Assembly (NCBI GenBank): GCA_945878965.1
Contig: CAMCUJ010000015.1
Span: 1 to 11,929 of the forward strand
Direction: 5' to 3'
Origin: an uncultured Clostridia bacterium
Lineage (GTDB): Bacteria; Bacillota; Clostridia; Monoglobales; Monoglobaceae
DNA: 11,929 nt
Shown here: positions 8,601 to 11,929 of the stretch, piece by piece
How positions within the stretch are numbered: the first letter of the stretch is position 1
How the letters are laid out: every line of letters begins with the position of its first letter
Made by a program: the position numbers and the translations under genes
Notes under the pieces: generated by a model
Told to the model about the DNA's origin: nothing
What the model saw: only the letters and a program-made list of their open reading frames with translations
The model's database searches: none

Positions 8601-8906
8601 CTATGATAATTTTTCAAGCAGTTCACTTAAATCACCAAATCTTTTTTCAAGATTATGTCTTTCTGAAATACCCTGCTTTAACTTTTCTCTCATATGCATA
8701 TTTATATCATCATATTTAACGCCGAGTCTTTTACAAAGTAAATATACCAGGCTTATAATATTTGCCGCATCACTTGCTATTTGATTTTCGGTATCAAAAT
8801 CCGCTTCAGCGGCTATATCTCCGTATAAGTCGGTAAGACTTTGAAGTATCTCTGTTTTAAGAAGCTCAACAGACTTAATATTATTTGCTATATCTATTCT
8901 GTTCAA
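8601..8906 (-). CDS. MazG-like family protein
   Basis: A 101-residue protein that matches, by recall of the pattern, the short MazG-like family found next to yybS-gdpP-rplI-dnaB in clostridia. Supporting features are the N-terminal DIANNIKSVELLKTEIL (5-21), the middle IISLVYLLCKRLGV (50-63) and the C-terminal LEKRFGDLSELLE (86-98). MazG proteins are all-alpha nucleotide pyrophosphohydrolases; whether this short relative has such activity is unknown, and a clear EExxD-type metal site is not obvious. The start chosen is TTG at 8904-8906 because GGAGG (8917-8921) lies 10 bases upstream and the family has about this length. An ATG 15 codons further upstream (8949-8951) has no RBS and would place the GGAGG inside the gene. 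It is the first gene of the minus-strand cluster. Confidence 0.8.
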   Translation of the reverse strand: MNRIDIANNIKSVELLKTEILQSLTDLYGDIAAEADFDTENQIASDAANIISLVYLLCKRLGVKYDDINMHMREKLKQGISERHNLEKRFGDLSELLEKLS

Positions 8907-8916
8907 TTTACATCTG

Positions 8917-8921
8917 CCTCC
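8917..8921 (-). promoter_or_regulatory. Ribosome-binding site supporting the TTG start of the MazG-like gene
   Basis: The minus strand reads GGAGG, 10 bases before TTG at 8904-8906. The alternative upstream ATG (8949-8951) is preceded only by A/T-rich sequence with no Shine-Dalgarno match. This favours the shorter 101-residue product. Confidence 0.6.
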
Positions 8922-9000
8922 ATTTAAAAATCTCAATATTAAATTTTTCATAATATTAAAAATTTTTTTGAATGATTCTTAATTCACAACCTATCATTCT

Positions 9001-9029
9001 ATTTTACCAAATATATTTTGATTTTTCAA
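9001..9029 (-). promoter_or_regulatory. Sigma-A type promoter of the MazG-like/gdpP/rplI/dnaB cluster
   Basis: On the minus strand TTGAAA (9024-9029) is followed after exactly 17 bases by TAAAAT (9001-9006). These are 5 of 6 matches to the -35 and -10 consensus. Transcription should begin near 8994, about 85-90 bases before the TTG start of the MazG-like gene. It is the only well-formed promoter upstream of the cluster. Its GG-TAAAAT -10 context matches the gltX promoter. Confidence 0.7.
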
Positions 9030-9184
9030 CTGTTTTATAATATTTTATATGAATTTTTATATTAACTTTATTATTCTTAACTCCAAAAGTATTGATTTCA
9101 TACAATAAATAATCAACTTTCCGAGCAAAATAATATTAAAATATTTTTAAAATATTTTTTAAAATTTATTCCTTTTCAAGTTAT

Positions 9185-9189
9185 GGAGG
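9185..9189 (+). promoter_or_regulatory. Strong ribosome-binding site of the small ORF upstream of murA
   Basis: GGAGG lies 5 bases before the ATG at 9195-9197, in an otherwise G-poor stretch. A match this good in such A/T-rich DNA is unlikely to be accidental and is the main evidence that the small ORF is translated. Confidence 0.6.
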
Positions 9190-9194
9190 CATAT

Positions 9195-9290
9195 ATGAAT
9201 ACAGCATTATTTCTTCTTTTATTTGCAGCAGCAAGCAGAACATATACCCCTGTTCTGAGCTTGCTGGATAAGTTTATAAATTGGAATTAA
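9195..9290 (+). CDS. Putative 31-residue hydrophobic peptide upstream of murA
   Basis: A short ORF running from ATG to TAA. The peptide starts MNTALFLLLFAAASRTYTPV and continues LSLLDKFINWN. It has a hydrophobic stretch at residues 4-13, a threonine/proline centre, and an amphipathic tail ending in Trp-Asn. GGAGG sits 5 bases before the start. I do not recognise a family. There is no cysteine, so it is not a thiolactone-type AgrD precursor, and it is too short for a classical cleaved signal peptide plus product. It lies 134 bases before murA on the same strand, and its stop codon sits inside the first of two inverted repeats. It could be a small membrane peptide, a leader peptide, a type I toxin-like peptide, or a chance ORF. 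Only the strong RBS and the position argue for real coding. Confidence 0.45.
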   Translation: MNTALFLLLFAAASRTYTPVLSLLDKFINWN

Positions 9291-9302
9291 CGGCAAATTC
9301 CA
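9282..9302 (+). repeat. Inverted repeat overlapping the stop codon of the small ORF
   Basis: TGGAATT (9282-9288) pairs with AATTCCA (9296-9302) around a 7-base loop. The TAA stop of the small ORF (9288-9290) falls at the stem/loop junction, so a ribosome terminating here would disrupt the hairpin. No U-run follows. Its role is unknown. Confidence 0.5.
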
Positions 9303-9305
9303 TTC

Positions 9306-9327
9306 GGGCGGTCATATATGACCGCTC
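9306..9327. repeat. Strong inverted repeat with an 18-base perfect palindrome, upstream of murA
   Basis: The core GCGGTCATATATGACCGC (9308-9325) is a perfect palindrome. As RNA it extends to a 9-bp stem with one G-U pair (GGGCGGUCA with UGACCGCUC) and a UAUA loop. It lies 16 bases after the small ORF and about 100 bases before murA. The following bases (ATACATTATTTG) are not a clean U-run, so it is a poor intrinsic terminator. It could end the small ORF transcript weakly, stabilise a 3' end, or be the operator of a dimeric DNA-binding protein. Confidence 0.65.
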
Positions 9328-9424
9328 ATACATTATTTGAATTTACATAGAAGTATAGAATTTTCCAATTTTATAAATACTACTTTGTATAACTATTTAA
9401 AAATACTGAGGGGCTGATGACTTA

Positions 9425-10681
9425 ATGGCAAAATATATAATAAATCAAACTTCAATAACAGGCGGTGAAATTTCAATAAGCGGTTCAAAAAACTCAGCAC
9501 TTCCGATTATAGCCGGAAGTATTTTGTGTACTTCGCCCGTAAAAATTTCAAACATTCCGAATTTATCAGATATTTTTAATATGTATGAAATACTGAATTA
9601 TTTGGGCTGTGAAATAAATACAAAAAGCGACGGCACAGCAATCATATATATGAATTCGCCCAAAAATATGCTCGTTCCTTATGAGCTTGCACATAAATTC
9701 AGAGCCTCATTTTTAGTTATGGGGGCTTTGCTTTCAAGATTTAAAAAAGCAGAAATTGCTCTTCCGGGTGGCTGTCCTATAGGAAACCGTCCGATAGACC
9801 TCCATTTAAAAGGATTTTCTGCAATGGGAGCAGAAATCACGCAGGAGCATGGAATTATAGAGGCAAAATGCGACCGCCTAAAAGGTGCTAAAATATATCT
9901 TGATTTTCCGAGTGTAGGTGCAACGGAAAACCTTATAATTGCCGCAAGCTGTGCCGAAGGAAAAACAATAATCGAAAATGCAGCGGCTGAACCCGAAATA
10001 AGTGACCTTGCTAATTTTTTGAATGCCTGCGGAGCGGATATTAAAAACGGCGGAACATCAACCGTTACAATAAACGGCACAAAAGAACTTAAGGGCTGTG
10101 AACATAATATAATTCCCGACCGTATAGAAGCGGGAACATTTATGACTGCCGCTGCGATGTGTAAAATTCCGCTTACTATAAAAAATGTCATACCAAAGCA
10201 TTTAAAGCCGATTACAGCTAAATTTCGGGAGATGGGAATTGAAATTGAAGAGCATAAAAACTATATTAAAATTCTAAGACCCGGAAATATATCCGCCGCC
10301 GATGTAAAAACTCTGCCGTTTCCGGGCTTTCCAACCGATATGCAGGCACAGATAACTTCACTTCTAAGTATTACACACGGAACGAGTATGGTGGTAGAAA
10401 CCATATTTGAGAACAGGTTTCTGCATATTCCGGAGCTTAATCGTATGGGTGCAAATATTAAAATTGACGGCAGGTGTGCCATAATCGAAGGAACAAACCG
10501 TCTTACGGGAACAAAGGTCACGGCAACAGATTTAAGAGCCGGAGCAGCACTTACTCTTGCCGGACTTATTGCCGACGGCACAACTGAAATTTCTGACATT
10601 GAGCATATTGAGCGTGGATATGAAAATTTTGTGGATAAATTAAATCAAATCGGAGCAGACGTTTCAATAACAAATGATTAA
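9425..10681 (+). CDS. murA: UDP-N-acetylglucosamine 1-carboxyvinyltransferase (MurA)
   Basis: Transfers enolpyruvate from PEP to UDP-GlcNAc, the first committed step of peptidoglycan synthesis, in the cytoplasm. It is the fosfomycin target. The 418 residues match the family length. The substrate-binding lysine-asparagine pair is K22-N23 (SGSKNSALP). The conserved arginine is R93 (HKFRASFLVMG). The catalytic loop is LPGGCPIGNRPIDLHL (113-128), with PEP-reactive Cys117 preserved, so fosfomycin sensitivity at the target is expected. The catalytic base is Asp305 in GFPTDMQAQ (301-309). The C-terminal signature is TDLRAGAALTLAGLIADGT (368-386), followed by HIERGYENFVDKL (394-406). The start is ATG at 9425-9427; AGGGG lies about 11 bases upstream, somewhat far, and the nearby ATG at 9416 meets a stop at once. 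It is divergent from the replication cluster. Many Bacillota have two MurA paralogues; which one this is cannot be decided here. Confidence 0.98.
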   Translation: MAKYIINQTSITGGEISISGSKNSALPIIAGSILCTSPVKISNIPNLSDIFNMYEILNYLGCEINTKSDGTAIIYMNSPKNMLVPYELAHKFRASFLVMGALLSRFKKAEIALPGGCPIGNRPIDLHLKGFSAMGAEITQEHGIIEAKCDRLKGAKIYLDFPSVGATENLIIAASCAEGKTIIENAAAEPEISDLANFLNACGADIKNGGTSTVTINGTKELKGCEHNIIPDRIEAGTFMTAAAMCKIPLTIKNVIPKHLKPITAKFREMGIEIEEHKNYIKILRPGNISAADVKTLPFPGFPTDMQAQITSLLSITHGTSMVVETIFENRFLHIPELNRMGANIKIDGRCAIIEGTNRLTGTKVTATDLRAGAALTLAGLIADGTTEISDIEHIERGYENFVDKLNQIGADVSITND

Positions 10682-10693
10682 TAATGCGTAATT

Positions 10694-10750
10694 AACAAGA
10701 AAAGCAAGATATCTCATCCAAATGGAGAAAAATATCTTGCTTTAATTATA
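10694..10750. terminator. Bidirectional intrinsic terminator between convergent murA and DUF4380 gene
   Basis: AAAGCAAGATAT (10701-10712) pairs with ATATCTTGCTTT (10732-10743), a perfect 12-bp stem with a 19-base loop that can add a short CTC/GAG pairing. It begins 19 bases after the murA stop. On the minus strand the stem is followed by TTCTTGTTAATT and on the plus strand by TTTAATTATATTT, so it can serve both converging genes. The U-run is better on the minus strand. The remainder up to 10865 shows no gene or further structure. Confidence 0.8.
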
Positions 10751-10865
10751 TTTACTTCTCATTGTTCTGCACAAAAATCAATCGTTTCTGCTCATCAAAA
10801 CAATTAATCGTAAATAATACATTACAGAATTTTAATACCGTCGTGTAAAAGCAAACGCTGTTACG

Positions 10866-11807
10866 CTATTTCTTTATGTATTTGTCAACAACCGCCTGAA
10901 TTTCAGCTTCATCATTTGAAGGCTCAGCAACATCCTTAAATAACTGCCACTGCTCAGAGTGTACTATAGAATCACCCGGTTCAACCTTCTTAAGCTCACT
11001 AAGCGACTCCATCTCTATGAATGTTGGGTCAGTGAATGTTTCAAAGCACATTCCGCCGTCAGGATAGTTACCGTTTGGCTTTGCCTCAAAATACTTAACC
11101 ATCATATCTCCGTGATTGAAATATGCTGCCCAGCCATGCTCACTGTCAATTCCGAACTTAAAAGCACAATCAGCAGATGTATCCTGTCTTAGTGTGATAT
11201 ACTTGTCACCCCAGTATACTCTCTTATCATTCATCTTTGTGTAATCCCAAAGTGTAAGATTTCTGTTTCTTAAAAGTCCGGTTGCTCTCTGAGGCATAGG
11301 TACCACTTCCTTGCCTCCTTGAGATAAAACTGTAAGCGCCCATACCGCAAATTCAACAGGCCATGCTCCCGTATTTGTAATTGTATGCTTTACGTCTACA
11401 ATGTTGCTGTTATCCTGCATTGTAATCTCTATCTGCATCTTATTCTGAGTCCATACCTGCTCTTTTGGCATAAGGCGAACACCGTTTTCTATAACCTCAT
11501 AGTCAACAGGTTCATTTTCAGGATAATATGATCTTGGCATTGCTTCCGGACTCGTCCAAAGTCTGTGTCCGCCGTAGATATGCCATACACCTTTATCCTC
11601 ACCGTATTTCTCGGCAAACAAATCCTTATTTCCATTCTGATTTACTGTGTCTTCCGAATCCTCAAGCATCATATTAGCACCGCCCACAGCGCCGAATCTG
11701 ATAATTCTTGGTCCGAAATCAAGAGTTGCCACAAAATCTATTATTCCGTTTGATACTTCAACGCATCTCCCAAAGCTTCCGAATGCTATTTCCTTTATAT
11801 TAACCAT
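10866..11807 (-). CDS. DUF4380 / aldose-1-epimerase-like (galactose mutarotase-fold) protein
   Basis: A 313-residue protein without signal peptide or membrane segment, probably cytoplasmic. Its all-beta pattern and motifs resemble the galactose mutarotase-like superfamily, most closely DUF4380 proteins. These include DFGPRIIRFG (30-39), YGGHRLWTSPEAMP (78-91, with the conserved His/Arg/Trp), and a C-terminal block containing ETFTDPTFIEMESLSEL (256-272), VEPGDS (275-280) and HSEQWQLF (283-290), which parallels the FxElExLGPL...PGxxxxHxExW end of epimerases. A sugar or sugar-derivative ligand is likely, but the substrate and whether it is catalytic are unknown. The start is ATG at 11805-11807 with GGGG 8 bases upstream. 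It is convergent with murA and shares its terminator. Its upstream region (11808-11929) contains two inverted repeats but no clear promoter. No sugar transporter or regulator neighbour is visible in the window. Confidence 0.8.
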   Translation of the reverse strand: MVNIKEIAFGSFGRCVEVSNGIIDFVATLDFGPRIIRFGAVGGANMMLEDSEDTVNQNGNKDLFAEKYGEDKGVWHIYGGHRLWTSPEAMPRSYYPENEPVDYEVIENGVRLMPKEQVWTQNKMQIEITMQDNSNIVDVKHTITNTGAWPVEFAVWALTVLSQGGKEVVPMPQRATGLLRNRNLTLWDYTKMNDKRVYWGDKYITLRQDTSADCAFKFGIDSEHGWAAYFNHGDMMVKYFEAKPNGNYPDGGMCFETFTDPTFIEMESLSELKKVEPGDSIVHSEQWQLFKDVAEPSNDEAEIQAVVDKYIKK

Positions 11808-11841
11808 TGTAATAACCCCATTTCTTGTTTTGTTATAACTG

Positions 11842-11890
11842 AATCAAGATGTCCCCCGTATCTTAGGCGGCGGGTTCCACTTGATTTTTT
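11842..11890 (+). terminator. Hairpin followed by a six-T run (terminator-like on the plus strand), upstream of the DUF4380 gene
   Basis: AATCAAG (11842-11848) pairs with CTTGATT (11880-11886). Inside it CCCCCG (11853-11858) can pair with CGG-C-GGG (11868-11874, one bulged C) around a 9-base loop. Read on the plus strand the structure ends in T(6) at 11885-11890, the form of an intrinsic terminator. No plus-strand gene in the window ends here, so it may terminate a short unannotated transcript. Alternatively it may act as a structured 5' leader for the minus-strand gene. Confidence 0.4.
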
Positions 11891-11919
11891 CGGTGAGAGT
11901 ACCTTTTTTCCACCGAAAA
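11887..11919. repeat. Second inverted repeat near the right edge
   Basis: TTTTCGGTG (11887-11895) and CACCGAAAA (11911-11919) form a perfect 9-bp stem around a 15-base loop that holds a T(6) run. It directly abuts and partly shares the T-run of the preceding hairpin, so the two could be alternative or tandem structures. The window ends ten bases later, so what it belongs to on the right cannot be seen. Confidence 0.55.
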
Positions 11920-11929
11920 CGTTGAATAA

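Larger units (their letters stand above)
8907..9194. other. A+T-rich divergent intergenic region
   Basis: Gene-free region between the minus-strand replication cluster and the plus-strand small ORF/murA. It contains the cluster promoter (9001-9029, minus strand). It also holds A-tracts that recur at about one helical turn (9138, 9149 and 9161), which could bend the DNA just upstream of the small ORF. On the plus strand a weak promoter candidate is TTAACT (9077-9082), 18 bases, TACAAT (9101-9106). A perfect TATAAT at 9036-9041 has no acceptable -35 box. No structured RNA or further coding sequence was seen. Confidence 0.6.

Noticed and set aside
9036..9041. Perfect TATAAT on the plus strand
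   Set aside because: The nearest TTGATT is only 12 bases upstream, and no -35 box or extended -10 lies at a workable distance.
9195..9290. Small ORF as an AgrD-like cyclic peptide precursor
   Set aside because: It lacks the cysteine or serine-plus-acidic-tail layout of AgrD and has no agrB neighbour.
9679..10191. 170-codon open frame antisense to murA
   Set aside because: It is a shadow of the strongly supported murA gene in another frame, has no recognisable motif, and needs no separate function.
10261..10599. 112-codon open frame antisense to the 3' part of murA
   Set aside because: Also a shadow of murA; composition follows the complement of MurA codons and there is no RBS or family resemblance.
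11862..11886. Minus-strand AAGTGGAACCCGCC resembles part of the T-box motif
   Set aside because: The match to the T-box consensus is imperfect, no specifier stem or terminator in the correct orientation is seen, and the downstream gene is not an amino-acid gene.

Overview
The window looks like ordinary chromosomal DNA from a low-G+C Gram-positive anaerobe of the class Clostridia (Bacillota). Three things suggest this: A+T-rich composition, Bacillota-style Shine-Dalgarno sites and promoters, and the conserved order (MazG-like)-DUF2232-gdpP-rplI-dnaB. The genus cannot be named from the sequence alone. No mobile element, CRISPR array, tRNA, rRNA or prophage gene was seen.

Layout. Positions 1-1130 hold the N-terminal 376 codons of glutamyl-tRNA synthetase (minus strand), with its own promoter at 1206-1234. 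Positions 1254-8906 hold a compact minus-strand cluster read from right to left: MazG-like protein, DUF2232 (YybS-type) membrane protein, gdpP (c-di-AMP phosphodiesterase), rplI, dnaB, tilS, hpt and a small single-pass membrane protein. A good sigma-A type promoter lies ahead of it at 9001-9029. No internal intrinsic terminator was seen, so the cluster may be one transcription unit of about 7.7 kb. dnaB/tilS and tilS/hpt overlap by 11 and 14 bases. Several starts are TTG or GTG.

A divergent, very A+T-rich intergenic region (8907-9194) separates this cluster from plus-strand genes: a putative 31-codon ORF with a strong ribosome-binding site (9195-9290), two adjacent inverted repeats (9282-9327), and murA (9425-10681). 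murA converges on a minus-strand DUF4380/aldose-epimerase-like gene (10866-11807), with a bidirectional terminator hairpin between them. Two more inverted repeats lie upstream of the DUF4380 gene at the right edge.

How the genes work together. The large cluster joins DNA replication (DnaB), translation (L9, TilS), purine salvage (Hpt) and c-di-AMP turnover (GdpP). This fuses the gdpP-rplI-dnaB block known from Bacillus with the tilS-hpt pair, which in many Bacillota is followed by ftsH. Here a 95-aa membrane protein occupies the ftsH position. MurA makes the first committed step of peptidoglycan synthesis. Most of the window is conserved housekeeping DNA. The least explained elements are the small ORF and hairpins before murA, the small membrane protein after hpt, and the structured region before the DUF4380 gene.
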